A stretch of DNA of 64,000 bases from a bacterium (GTDB taxonomy: Bacteria; Armatimonadota; Abditibacteriia; Abditibacteriales; Abditibacteriaceae), in NCBI GenBank assembly GCA_004172935.1, contig SDZD01000013.1:62001-126000 (forward strand), written 5' to 3'. The position numbers and the translations under genes were made by a program. Under the pieces are notes generated by a model that worked only from the letters and a program-made list of their open reading frames with translations, was not told where the DNA came from and did not search any database. This document shows, in pieces, positions 9,087-18,424 of the stretch; the first letter of the stretch is position 1; every line of letters begins with the position of its first letter.

Positions 9087-10109
9087 ATGAACAAGAACTC
9101 GACAATTCGCTCTTCGCGCCGCGCGTTCACGCTCGTGGAAATGCTGGTTGCCATCGCCATCTTCTCGTTGCTGCTGACCATCGTGCTGGTGCCGCTACGC
9201 GCCGGATTGGATTCGTTTCACATCGGCAAAGCCCGCTCCGATACCCAGAGCGCTTCTCAGTCGTCGCTCGACCAGATCGAGCGCGATTTACGTCGCGCGG
9301 TTTTCGTGTTTCCCAACACCCAACAGGAAGGGTTGACGGATGGCGCACCTTTCACCGCCAACGGTGGGCAACCCTACGTGAAATCGACGGACGCCACCGA
9401 CATTGAAACACCTCAGAAAGGCGTCTGCGACAAACCAGCCAGCGCCATGACGTGGAATGACACGGCTCGCATCGACATGATTTTGGCGAAGCGCGACGCA
9501 CAGGGCCGCATCATGACGCCAGTACGCGCGGGCGATACCGTCGTCAGCTACTATGCTCGCCGCCAGAATTTGAAGGCACCTTATGACCCGGTAGAAAATC
9601 CGGTGGTACTTTTCCGCGCACAATATCCGTTTCGCGGCACGATGCAAACGCCAGTGACACCAACAGGAGCGCAAAACGCCGATACCTCGAATGCGCGTTT
9701 CCCGTCCTCTTGTACAACGGCTGCCGTCCAAAACCGCAACGCCCTGTGGGTCGAACATAATGCGCTCGGCGAATCGGATTTGGAGCCGCTTTGCACAGAT
9801 ACAACCGATACAAACATCGCGGGTTCGCACACCGTCGCCATTCCTCGCGGTGTGGGACTGGTGGCTTCGCAAGCATACCGCGCCAGTGCGACTCCGGCCT
9901 TCGATCCGAAAACGGAAGCGCCACTGCAACCTGATTCGTCATTTGATTTGAAGGACACCAACGGTGACGGCAAAATTGACAACGTGACCATCGCCCTTGC
10001 CCTGGAAACCTTCGACACCAATCAAGGCGTCAACATCAACGCCAATAACCAACCGACTGGTCAAATCGTGCGCGGACGCCGCGTGGTCGAGTTGCCCAAC
10101 ATCCGGTAG
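9087..10109 (+). CDS. Prepilin-like (PilW/GspJ-type) protein 4
   Basis: 340-residue pseudopilin with leader SSRRA|FTLVEMLVAIAIFSLLLT and a following region (SQSSLDQIERDLRRAVFV) typical of PilW/GspJ minor pseudopilins. The -1 residue is Ala, as in its three neighbours. The ATG at 9087 has an AAGAGAAA purine stretch before it; the frame also allows a TTG at 9069. The C-terminal part holds DTNGDGKIDNVTIAL, a calcium-loop-like sequence, as seen in some minor pilins. Confidence 0.8.
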   Translation: MNKNSTIRSSRRAFTLVEMLVAIAIFSLLLTIVLVPLRAGLDSFHIGKARSDTQSASQSSLDQIERDLRRAVFVFPNTQQEGLTDGAPFTANGGQPYVKSTDATDIETPQKGVCDKPASAMTWNDTARIDMILAKRDAQGRIMTPVRAGDTVVSYYARRQNLKAPYDPVENPVVLFRAQYPFRGTMQTPVTPTGAQNADTSNARFPSSCTTAAVQNRNALWVEHNALGESDLEPLCTDTTDTNIAGSHTVAIPRGVGLVASQAYRASATPAFDPKTEAPLQPDSSFDLKDTNGDGKIDNVTIALALETFDTNQGVNINANNQPTGQIVRGRRVVELPNIR

Positions 10110-10153
10110 AACACCCCTACCCGCACTCGTTATTTTTTGATTTCGCAATATCC

Positions 10154-13100
10154 ATGAACCGCTTCGACCTTAGCCGTCCAGCCGATGCGCTCCCTAACCG
10201 GGCAGCGCGTCGTTTCGCATTTTTCACGGCGCGGCGCACCTCTCGTCGCCAGCGTCGGGGACAGGCGCTTATTTTGGCCGTGTTGGTGATGTTGATGATC
10301 GCGCTCGTGTCCGCTGGGTTCCTCGTTGTGGTGTCGGGCAACATGAACTATACAGCGCGCGTGGGCGATAAATCGCGGGCGGTTGAAGCCGCCCGTTCGG
10401 GATTGCGCTTCGTTAACGAGCAATTGACCTACTCGCGATTGGGCGAAAACTGGCGCCCCGGTTTCAAAACCACAGGCAACGCCGCCCAAGACAAAATTCT
10501 TCTGGGTGAAGGCGAAAGCCTCGTACCGCAAGCAGGCGCGCTTTCGTACAACCTGTATTACACCTCCGTCGATAGGGCTAATGGTTGGGCGGGCACGTTC
10601 GCCAAGTTTCCAGACCCACTGGCGCCGCGCAACGACGCGCCGCAGTATCTGGCGCGCGTGCAACGCATCCCAGGTGAATTGGATGCGGGTGACCCCGATG
10701 CGACCGACCCGACCAAACAGGGCGCGCTTAAAATCACGGTTATCGGCCTTTCGCCCGATGATCCAGCAGCATTTCACAAGAGCATCGCCTATAAGGGCGG
10801 GCAGAACGCGCCGACCGGACGCTATATGCGTACCGTAACCAACTGGGACTTCAAGAACAAGACCGTGCCCAGTGGTAGCGCCAACTACGATAACGCGACT
10901 CAAATTCTGACGCTGACCAATTTGAAGGGCGCACTGCCAGCAGTGCCGTTCACCCTAATGATTGGCGATGCGGGCAGCACCGATTTGCGCAGCGCCGTCG
11001 TTGATTCGATTCCGGCGGCGGGACAACTGCATCTGGCGAACGAGCCGTTCGGCAAAGCGCTGACGGGCGTGCGCGTCGAGTTGGCGGGCCAGTTGGGCGC
11101 CGCATTGCCCTTAGGCATTACGGGAACCGATTCGGCGATTGACTACAACCTGGATGGCACCATCGCGGCGGACGAGAATACCAAACTCGATGTGAGTGCC
11201 AGCACGAACGCTGGAAGCGTGCGCGTCAACGGCGGTCTGGAACTAACTGGCGGTGTCTCACTTCCCGCATTGGATGCGACAGCGGGAACGACGGTGCGCG
11301 TTTCGGGATTGATGGTGCAAAACGCGCCCACGACCATATCGAAAGCCACGGTTTCGACGAGTGCAGCTCCAGCAACGCCAATTGATTTGGCGACTGGCTC
11401 GAACGCGCCTGGTTTCCCCGGCGCGGGACTAACCACCGATTTAGTCGCTGATGGAGCGGACCGACTGCAAAACAATCCTGCGGGCGATAGAAGCATAACG
11501 GCGTTTACACCGCCCGATTTTGCTTCGGGTGCGGGCGTGCTTCGCTATCGCGAGATGACGCGCGATTCAAAATCGACCGTCACTGCCCAGCCCGACGCAG
11601 CCAACTATGGCTTCGGCGAGGGGCTTTACATCAACAACCCCTCGGATCGTGAGCGGATTTACGATACCACCACAACCAAACTGCGCGACATGACGCAGCC
11701 CGAACTGGTTCAGATGTGGCTATCGCGTCAGGCAGACGGCACGGACGACACCAGCACGAAATTCAACCGCACTGGAACACCCGCCGCAGCGACGGCAACC
11801 GATGCCTCGCTCGAAGAGGCGCATTTGCGCGGTTGGGTTGGGCCGGACGAGTTCCATGCTCGCGGCGCACTCATCGAAATCTTCAATGATGTGAACGACG
11901 GCAACGCGCCCAAAATCGCGGTCACGCTCGATTCGCGCGCCGATAACTCGACGGCGGCTCCCAACAACTCGCTGGGCGCTGTGCCTGCCAAAGCCTGGAA
12001 GGATGCGACCGGAGCAGTACAAACGGGCGTTTATCGGCGTGTATTCGCGTGGCCCACGAATGGCGTCATCTTCGCCGAGGGCAACGTGCGCGTGCGTGGT
12101 GAAGCCACGAACGTCCCACGTTCGCTGACCATCGTGTCACAGAACAACGTTTACGTTGACGGCTCGGTTGGAGTAACGGGTGTTGCTCCCAAGACGCCAA
12201 AGGTGTTGCTGCTGGCTCGTAAGAACGTGGTCGCCAACCCAACAGCGGCAATTTATCGTCCCGACGCGCAGACGACGGCGGCTAACGATGTCACCCTGAC
12301 CGCTGGAACAACGGCTACCCTACCCGTCGCCGATGGCAGCGATTTCAAGGTCGGCGATGTCATCGAAACCGCTGTGTCGACAATCCCAGCGACTCCGACA
12401 ACAGTCGCCGTAGTTCAGAACCTGAGCGGCAACACGCTTTCGGTGACGCCTATCACAACTGGTACTATCAACAATGGCGACATCGTGCGCTCACGCCCCG
12501 ATACCGTCGTGAACGGGCGCTCAGTCATTACTTCGGGCATTGATTCGATTCAGCGCCGCTTGCAAGTTTCACCGGGGGCCGATGTCGCTAATTTGCGACT
12601 GACCTTCGATCACAGCGCCAGTCAGGTAAAGGTGCTGACGATTGGAACGGAGGCAGACCCAGGCTCCAATCATTCGGCAGACCCTATCTACTGGACGAAC
12701 AAGCGGGCGGTCGATGCTTCGGGCAATATCATCGCGGGCGAGAAAGTCGCGCGTGGCCAGTTCACCTCGCCCACGACAGGCACCGACCAGTTCGCAGCCA
12801 CCATCCCTTCGGACAACGCGGGAGCCAACGCCAACACAATAGCGACGATGGTAACAGCCATCAATGGCCTCGCACCTCACGAGGACAACGCGGCCAACAT
12901 TAACTGGAGCTACACAGCTAATGCAGTCGCGGCCTATAACGGAGTTCCATTCCACTATCTGGCAGCACTGCGCAATCGCCAGACGTTTGGCGCCCCAGCC
13001 ACACCCGCCACAGCGCGTAACGTTGACATCAAAGACACGCCTTACGACATGGTGTTGGCGACTTCGGTAACGCCATCGTGGAACGGCGCGGGCATCGCAT

Positions 13101-13873
13101 TAGCCGGATTCGAGACGGCAGCCGATGCCGCTCACACATCGTACACCTTCGGCTTTTGCCCCGACTTCACCGATCCGGCGACAGTCGCAGGCACAGCCGA
13201 GGATGGCCTGACCAGCGACGAGAGCTTTTACCAGCCCGACGCGCGCCAAACCACGCTCGATTCGCGCTCGGTTCCTGGCGTGACGGCTGGAACAAACGCC
13301 CTGACACTGCGCCAGAGCGCTGGCTTGACCGGAATCTCAGGGGCAGCGACATTGCCGGAGTACCGCATGGGGCACCTGAAAATGGAGCGCATGGATACCG
13401 CCAGCAAAGATGTGGCACCGGGCTACACGATGAACATCAACGCCTTCGTCTATGCACAGACAGGCAGTTGGTTCGTCATTCCCAACGCGCGTTTCGACAA
13501 ATCGCAGTTCCAGGATGCAACCGGCAACTCGATTTTCGACACGGTGGGCAACAAGGATTTGAACCGCAACGGCGTAGACGATGCGGGCGAAGCCGAAGCC
13601 ATGCTTCGCTACGCACGCGCCAACTACCGCGTCAACTTCGTGGGCGCCATCACCGAGAACCAAACCCCGTTGGTTAACCCAGCAGGCACCTTCCCAGGTG
13701 CCGTGCAAGCATGGTCGAATGACTGGGCTTCCTATAACGAAAACAGCGGCACAATCACCAATCCAGTCGCGGGCGTGAACTACACCTTCGACCCATCGTA
13801 CCAGAACGGCTCACTGTTCGGCGACGAAGGCTTCGTCATGCCGCAAAGCAACGAACTAACATATGTGGACTAA
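10154..13873 (+). CDS. Giant PilX-like surface protein of the pseudopilin operon
   Basis: 1239-residue protein with a basic N-terminus, then RRGQALILAVLVMLMIALVS as a single membrane helix near residues 36-60, followed by ARSGLRFVNEQL, the pattern of PilX N-terminal domains (pilus assembly proteins without a cleavable FTLIE site). The long exported remainder is Ala/Thr/Asn/Gly-rich and beta-like, with an EF-hand-like loop (DLNRNGVDDAGEAE) near residue 1135. As last and largest gene after four pseudopilins it is a good candidate for a tip adhesin or a scaffold. No enzymatic motif was seen. A terminator follows at 13935. Confidence 0.7.
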   Translation: MNRFDLSRPADALPNRAARRFAFFTARRTSRRQRRGQALILAVLVMLMIALVSAGFLVVVSGNMNYTARVGDKSRAVEAARSGLRFVNEQLTYSRLGENWRPGFKTTGNAAQDKILLGEGESLVPQAGALSYNLYYTSVDRANGWAGTFAKFPDPLAPRNDAPQYLARVQRIPGELDAGDPDATDPTKQGALKITVIGLSPDDPAAFHKSIAYKGGQNAPTGRYMRTVTNWDFKNKTVPSGSANYDNATQILTLTNLKGALPAVPFTLMIGDAGSTDLRSAVVDSIPAAGQLHLANEPFGKALTGVRVELAGQLGAALPLGITGTDSAIDYNLDGTIAADENTKLDVSASTNAGSVRVNGGLELTGGVSLPALDATAGTTVRVSGLMVQNAPTTISKATVSTSAAPATPIDLATGSNAPGFPGAGLTTDLVADGADRLQNNPAGDRSITAFTPPDFASGAGVLRYREMTRDSKSTVTAQPDAANYGFGEGLYINNPSDRERIYDTTTTKLRDMTQPELVQMWLSRQADGTDDTSTKFNRTGTPAAATATDASLEEAHLRGWVGPDEFHARGALIEIFNDVNDGNAPKIAVTLDSRADNSTAAPNNSLGAVPAKAWKDATGAVQTGVYRRVFAWPTNGVIFAEGNVRVRGEATNVPRSLTIVSQNNVYVDGSVGVTGVAPKTPKVLLLARKNVVANPTAAIYRPDAQTTAANDVTLTAGTTATLPVADGSDFKVGDVIETAVSTIPATPTTVAVVQNLSGNTLSVTPITTGTINNGDIVRSRPDTVVNGRSVITSGIDSIQRRLQVSPGADVANLRLTFDHSASQVKVLTIGTEADPGSNHSADPIYWTNKRAVDASGNIIAGEKVARGQFTSPTTGTDQFAATIPSDNAGANANTIATMVTAINGLAPHEDNAANINWSYTANAVAAYNGVPFHYLAALRNRQTFGAPATPATARNVDIKDTPYDMVLATSVTPSWNGAGIALAGFETAADAAHTSYTFGFCPDFTDPATVAGTAEDGLTSDESFYQPDARQTTLDSRSVPGVTAGTNALTLRQSAGLTGISGAATLPEYRMGHLKMERMDTASKDVAPGYTMNINAFVYAQTGSWFVIPNARFDKSQFQDATGNSIFDTVGNKDLNRNGVDDAGEAEAMLRYARANYRVNFVGAITENQTPLVNPAGTFPGAVQAWSNDWASYNENSGTITNPVAGVNYTFDPSYQNGSLFGDEGFVMPQSNELTYVD

Positions 13874-13934
13874 AGTTTCTAGTTGTTAGTGGTTAGTTTT
13901 TAGTTGCCGCTTCGCGGTCAAGAATTCGATATAG

Positions 13935-13965
13935 AAAAGGCTCGCCTGTTATGGACGAGCCTTTT
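13935..13965. terminator. Bidirectional terminator between convergent genes
   Basis: AAAAGGCTCG and CGAGCCTTTT form a 10-bp stem with an 11-base loop, giving A and T runs on both sides. It serves the PilX-like gene on the plus strand and the alpha/beta hydrolase gene on the minus strand. Confidence 0.75.
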
Positions 13966-13995
13966 CCAATTTGTGAGCGAAGTAGGAACTAGCCA

Positions 13996-14796
13996 CTAGA
14001 AATTTCCTTTCAGCCACTGCTCTACCTCGCGGTTCCATTCGGAGGGTTGTTCGAGGCTGGAGAGGTGTCCCGCGTCTTCGATGATGACGTGTTTGGCGCT
14101 GGGGATTTGAGCAGCCATTTGGGCCATGATGTCTGCAGGAGCGGGAATATCGTGGCGCCCGCCGATAACCAGAGTGGGGACTTGGATAGAGGAAAGAATC
14201 GGCGTCGAGTCGCGGCGGTCGCGTAGAGATTGCACGAGGTCGGCGGCGTGGTCGCCTGAAAGAGATTTAGCGAAACCCAGCACTTGTTCCACGACTTCAG
14301 GTTTAGATTGACGAGTAGTTTCACCGAGCAGTTTGGGGAGCATTTTTTCGGCGACAGCAGGGCCATCACTTTGGCGCGCGAAGGCGATCATCTCGTCGCG
14401 GACTTTACGTCCTTCGTCGGTGTCGGGGTCGGCGCGGGTGTCGCATAGAATGAGGCCACGTAAACGCTGCGGGAACTGACGGGCAAATTCGAGACTGGCA
14501 TAACCACCCATCGAACACCCTCCGACAATCGCCGTTTCAATCGACAGCGAATCTAAAAGAGCAGCGAGGTCGCGGGCCATCTGCGCGATAGAGGGAATAT
14601 CGGAAAATGGTGAGGTGTCGCCAACTCCGCGCGTATCAGGGGCAATGACATGGAAGTGCGACGAGAAAAGTTTCAATTGCGCGCTCCACATCGCGTGCGA
14701 CAGGGGGAAGGCGTGTAAAAGCACCAAAGCGGGCGCAGTGGAGTCGCCGCTGCGGTCGAGCGATATTTGAAAGTCGCTGGAAATGCGTTGAATCAT
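13996..14796 (-). CDS. Alpha/beta-fold hydrolase
   Basis: 266-residue hydrolase of the 3-oxoadipate enol-lactonase-like subgroup. Oxyanion region LLHAFPLSHAMW, nucleophile elbow GCSMGG (Ser near residue 96), acid residue in GGRHDIPAP, and catalytic His in EDAGHLSSLEQP are all present, so it should be an active serine hydrolase. No neighbours of an aromatic degradation pathway are seen, so the substrate is unknown. Confidence 0.85.
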   Translation of the reverse strand: MIQRISSDFQISLDRSGDSTAPALVLLHAFPLSHAMWSAQLKLFSSHFHVIAPDTRGVGDTSPFSDIPSIAQMARDLAALLDSLSIETAIVGGCSMGGYASLEFARQFPQRLRGLILCDTRADPDTDEGRKVRDEMIAFARQSDGPAVAEKMLPKLLGETTRQSKPEVVEQVLGFAKSLSGDHAADLVQSLRDRRDSTPILSSIQVPTLVIGGRHDIPAPADIMAQMAAQIPSAKHVIIEDAGHLSSLEQPSEWNREVEQWLKGNF

Positions 14797-14838
14797 GGCG
14801 CCGCCCCCATGTGCAAATCACGCGACGCTTTTAGGAGA

Positions 14839-16290
14839 TCAGTCTCTCTTTCTCAAGCGGTCGGCAAGGGTGGTGCGCGTTTGTCCCGATAACAACGAAG
14901 AGCGAATCGCCAGACGGTCGCTGACTTCGTCGCGGCGTTCGGTACTCTGGTTCCATACGTAAGCCTCGACGGGGTCGCGGCGCCCTTTGATCTCGACACG
15001 CACAGGCTCAAGGGTGCGAATCATGGTATGCGGGATATGGCGCATGGTTTCTTCGCTCATCATAACGGCTTGAGGGGGCGCACTTGATTGCATACGCTGG
15101 GCAAAGTTGACCGCTTCGCCGAGGACGGTTCGCTGGCGATATTCGGAAACACCAAGGTTCGCGAGGGTGACTTCGCCCGTATTGAGGCCAACGCGCACTT
15201 GAATAGGCAAAATAAATTCGCCGCCGACGCGCACGGTACGTGATTCCAGCACCATCTTTTTGGAAGCCTGAAATGCCTCGACTGGTTCGGGGAAGTAGGC
15301 CAACATAGCGTCGCCGATGAATTTGTCGATGGTGCCACCATGAGCGCGCACGATATTGAAGAGGCGGGCGAAGTGGTCGTTGAGCAATGAAGCGATGTCG
15401 GGCGGACTGAGGCGCGAGGACATCTTGGTGAAGCCGACCAAGTCACAAAAGCAGATGGTGAGCCGTTCACGTTCGAGGTCGGCCACATTCTCGTGCCCAC
15501 CACGCATAGCGTTTTGAACTTCGTGCCAGGTTTGGCCACCGACGTAACCGCGCACCATCGCTTCGAGCTTTTCGGATTCCTCGCGCGAAAGTTCGAGATC
15601 GACGCGAACACGAGCCAGTTCATCGGCGCGGGCACGGGCACTGAGGCGTTGTGTTTCGAGTTCTTCTAACAGACAGCGATTGAGGCGAGAAATCCAAGAA
15701 TTTTGAAGTTCGTGATCGACCCAGCGATTGGGCAAAGCGGGCAATTTCAACAGCGCGGCCAGACGGCCCGATGCTATCTCGATGGCGTCGGAGCGCACCG
15801 AGAGAAAACCTTCATAGTAGCGGGTTTCCAGTGGGTTGGAGGGGTCGAGATAACCACCTTCACGAGTCAGAAATGCAACGCCAAACGATTGAGCATCAAT
15901 GACGACGCCGCGCTCCAATTCGAACGGGGAGCCATTGGGCACGGCCACAGGAACAACCCCGGCCATATTCCAGTTGATGTCGGGAGCGCCAAAAACCCAC
16001 ACGTCAGCGACGCGAGATAGGCCCTCAAATAGCTCAGATTCGCGTAGGGCTTCACTCCAGGTGCCCCACAGCGAGAAGATACGAGCACGTTCTCCGGTGC
16101 GGGTGGCGCATAACAGCGCCATACTTTGAGCTTCACGCCGCAGTATATCCACGGTTTCCGTCAAAAAAAGGTTGAGTCCACCATCGTCGCCCCATAGATG
16201 TGCTTCATCTTGTGCGACTGCCAACGCAATATCATACAGGCCAAACTGGCTTAATGACATGTGCGGGTCTTTGGGGTACGAAGCACTCAT
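14839..16290 (-). CDS. DICT-domain sensor with class III nucleotidyl cyclase domain
   Basis: 483 residues. The N-terminal ~190 residues resemble the DICT sensory domain; a short coiled region (LARVRVDLELSREESEKLEA) leads to a class III adenylate/guanylate cyclase domain. Both metal aspartates are there (FCDLVGFTKMSSRL and DKFIGDAMLAYF), as is the transition-state Asn/Arg pair in EAVNFAQRM. The purine-selecting Lys is present (IDKF), but the usual second selector Asp before TV.G is a Gln (EYRQRTVLGEAVN), so nucleotide preference is uncertain. It lies upstream of the hydrolase on the same strand, 42 bases away, and is divergent from thrS. Confidence 0.82.
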   Translation of the reverse strand: MSASYPKDPHMSLSQFGLYDIALAVAQDEAHLWGDDGGLNLFLTETVDILRREAQSMALLCATRTGERARIFSLWGTWSEALRESELFEGLSRVADVWVFGAPDINWNMAGVVPVAVPNGSPFELERGVVIDAQSFGVAFLTREGGYLDPSNPLETRYYEGFLSVRSDAIEIASGRLAALLKLPALPNRWVDHELQNSWISRLNRCLLEELETQRLSARARADELARVRVDLELSREESEKLEAMVRGYVGGQTWHEVQNAMRGGHENVADLERERLTICFCDLVGFTKMSSRLSPPDIASLLNDHFARLFNIVRAHGGTIDKFIGDAMLAYFPEPVEAFQASKKMVLESRTVRVGGEFILPIQVRVGLNTGEVTLANLGVSEYRQRTVLGEAVNFAQRMQSSAPPQAVMMSEETMRHIPHTMIRTLEPVRVEIKGRRDPVEAYVWNQSTERRDEVSDRLAIRSSLLSGQTRTTLADRLRKRD

Positions 16291-16328
16291 TTTTGAGGAG
16301 AAGCCGGGGAGCGGCGAGAATTAAATTC

Positions 16329-16334
16329 TATAAT
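16329..16334 (+). promoter_or_regulatory. Possible -10 box of thrS
   Basis: TATAAT 52 bases upstream of the thrS ATG, in the divergent gap to the cyclase gene. No convincing -35 match at 16-18 bases. The leader after it contains a small hairpin (ATCGC...GCGAT, 16343-16362). No T-box features were found. Confidence 0.35.
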
Positions 16335-16386
16335 GCATCAAAATCGCCCAAATTTGAGCGATGCAGAGCAACCAAAATAGTGTTCC

Positions 16387-18294
16387 ATGATTCAAGTCAC
16401 CTTTCCTGATGGAAATTCTCGCGAATTTGAAAACGGCGTAACTCCACTGCAAGTGGCCCAAAGCATTGGGTCACGCCTTGGCAATGCGGTTCTCGCTGCC
16501 GAAGTCGATGGCCAAATGTGGGATTTGACCCGTCCCCTCGAAGGCGATACCTCACTGCGTCTATTCACATGGAACGATCCGCAAGGTCGTGAAGTTTATC
16601 GGCATTCATCGACACACTTAATGGCGCAAGCCGTAAAAGCCCTCTTTCCTGAGGCAAAATTAACAATCGGCCCGGCATTAGAAGATCGCTTTTATTACGA
16701 CATCGAATTAAAGGGTCTCGGCGAATCGGATTTCGAGGCAATCGAAGCCAAAATGCATGAGCTTGCCAAGGCGGACTATACCATCGAACGCGAGGAACTC
16801 ACTCGCGAGCAAGCGAAAGAATTATTCGCCGACGATGTCTACAAATTGGAAGTGCTGGGCGACATTCCCGAAGGCGCACCGATCACCATCTACCGTCAGG
16901 GCGATTGGTTCGATTTGTGCCGTGGGCCGCACTTGCCCTCGACCGGAAAAATCAAAGCCTTCAAGCTGTTGTCGGTAGCAGGCTCCTTCTGGAAGGGCGA
17001 CGCGAACAACGCGCAACTGGCGCGCTTGTATGGCACTTCGTACCCATCACAGAAAGAGTTGGATGAGCACATGAAGCGCCTTGAAGAGGCACGTGCGCGC
17101 GACCATCGCAAATTGGGCCGCGAGTTGGGCTTGTTCACCATGTCGACCGAGGTCGGTGCGGGACTGCCACTATGGACTCCCAAAGGCACCACCCTGCGCT
17201 TCGCGCTCGAATCGTTCATTCGCGGCGAATTGGTGAAGCGCGGCTACCAAATGGTCATCACCCCGCACATCGCCTCGACTGCCCTGTTCATAAAGTCGGG
17301 CCACATGGAGGCTTATAAAGACTCGATGTTCCCAGTGATGCGCTCGGAAGATGGCGATGAGTTCGTACTTAAGCCCGTCAACTGCCCGTTCCACATCACG
17401 CTATACGCCTCGTCGCCACGCTCCTACCGCGAGTTGCCACTGCGTTTGGCAGAATTTGGCACCGTGTACCGTTGGGAGCTTTCCGGCGAAGTGGGCGGTT
17501 TGACCCGCGTTCGCGGCTTCACACAGGACGACGCACACATCTTCTTGCGCGCCGACCAGTTGGTCGAAGAGTTCAAGCAGCAGGTCGAACTGGTGCTACT
17601 GGTACTGGGTCGTCTGGGACTCACCTACACAGCGCGCGTGGGCTTGCGCTCGTCTGAAGGCAGCAAATATGTAGGCTCGGAAGAGGCATGGACAGAAAGC
17701 CAGAACGCTTTGCTGGAAGCAGTGCGCGAACTGGGAATGGAACACACCGTGGCAGAAGGCGAAGCGGCTATCTACGGCCCAAAACTCGACTTCATCGTCA
17801 GCGATGCCATCGGGCGCCAGTGGCAGCTCGGAACAGTTCAGGTCGACTATGTGCTACCCGAACGCTTCGGTCTGGAATACACCGGGCAAGACGGCAAAAA
17901 GCATCGTCCGGTGATGATTCACCGCGCGCCGTTCGGCTCGCTGGAGCGCTTCATCGGCGTTCTCATCGAACATTTCGCGGGCGCCTTCCCGCTGTGGCTG
18001 GCACCGACTCAAATCCAGATTTTGCCGATTGCCGACCGCCACAAGGATTGGGCAGCCGAAGTCGCGAAGCGCTTGCTGGCCGAAGGCTTCCGCGTCGAAG
18101 TGAACAACGACAACGAGAAAGTCGGCGCCAAAATCGCTGTCGCCGAAACCCAGAAAATTCCTTACATGGCCGTCATCGGCGATAAGGAAGTCGAGGCCGG
18201 AAGCGTGGCGCTACGCGCTCGCGGACGCCGCGATCTAGGAGCTATTGCACTCGATGCGCTCGTCGCCCAATTAAAAGAGGAAGCGGCGGCGTAG
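16387..18294 (+). CDS. thrS: Threonyl-tRNA synthetase
   Basis: Class II synthetase that charges tRNA-Thr in the cytoplasm. Full-length at 635 residues: TGS domain (1-62), editing domain with the HSSTH motif (H73/H77) and later WFDLCRGPHLPSTGKIKAFKLL, catalytic core with motif 2 (FGTVYRWELSGEVGGLTRVRGF) and motif 3 (HRAPFGSLERFIGVLIEHF), and the C-terminal anticodon-binding domain (VNNDNEKVGAKI). Starts at ATG without a clear ribosome site. infC follows 127 bases beyond the coding end, as thrS-infC in many bacteria. Confidence 0.97.
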   Translation: MIQVTFPDGNSREFENGVTPLQVAQSIGSRLGNAVLAAEVDGQMWDLTRPLEGDTSLRLFTWNDPQGREVYRHSSTHLMAQAVKALFPEAKLTIGPALEDRFYYDIELKGLGESDFEAIEAKMHELAKADYTIEREELTREQAKELFADDVYKLEVLGDIPEGAPITIYRQGDWFDLCRGPHLPSTGKIKAFKLLSVAGSFWKGDANNAQLARLYGTSYPSQKELDEHMKRLEEARARDHRKLGRELGLFTMSTEVGAGLPLWTPKGTTLRFALESFIRGELVKRGYQMVITPHIASTALFIKSGHMEAYKDSMFPVMRSEDGDEFVLKPVNCPFHITLYASSPRSYRELPLRLAEFGTVYRWELSGEVGGLTRVRGFTQDDAHIFLRADQLVEEFKQQVELVLLVLGRLGLTYTARVGLRSSEGSKYVGSEEAWTESQNALLEAVRELGMEHTVAEGEAAIYGPKLDFIVSDAIGRQWQLGTVQVDYVLPERFGLEYTGQDGKKHRPVMIHRAPFGSLERFIGVLIEHFAGAFPLWLAPTQIQILPIADRHKDWAAEVAKRLLAEGFRVEVNNDNEKVGAKIAVAETQKIPYMAVIGDKEVEAGSVALRARGRRDLGAIALDALVAQLKEEAAA

Positions 18295-18311
18295 AAATTG
18301 CGTCTAGATAA

Positions 18312-18362
18312 GAGTGTGAAGCAACCGTATTTTAAGATTGAGATAATTTTTGCTTCACACTC
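18312..18362 (+). promoter_or_regulatory. Long perfect stem in the thrS-infC gap
   Basis: GAGTGTGAAGCAA (18312-18324) and TTGCTTCACACTC (18350-18362) are a perfect 13-bp inverted repeat around a 25-base AT-rich loop, followed by CAACTTTT. It could end thrS transcription or control infC; the T tract is short, so it is not a textbook terminator. Confidence 0.55.
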
Positions 18363-18407
18363 CAACTTTTATACATGATAGGGCATACTCTGTTTGTGAT
18401 TAATTTC

Positions 18408-18424
18408 GAGGTGGTGCTTTTATA
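18408..18424 (+). promoter_or_regulatory. infC: Shine-Dalgarno site and AUA start codon of infC
   Basis: GAGGTGG (18408-18414) lies seven bases before an in-frame ATA at 18422. Between the in-frame stop TAA at 18401 and the first ATG at 18476 there is no ATG, GTG or TTG, so ATA is the only start-like codon next to the ribosome site. infC is the classic gene that begins with AUU/AUC/AUA, which IF-3 itself discriminates against. Confidence 0.75.

Noticed and set aside
16291..16386. T-box leader for thrS
   Set aside because: The leader is under 100 bases and shows neither the conserved T-box sequence nor an antiterminator; only a small hairpin and a TATAAT box.
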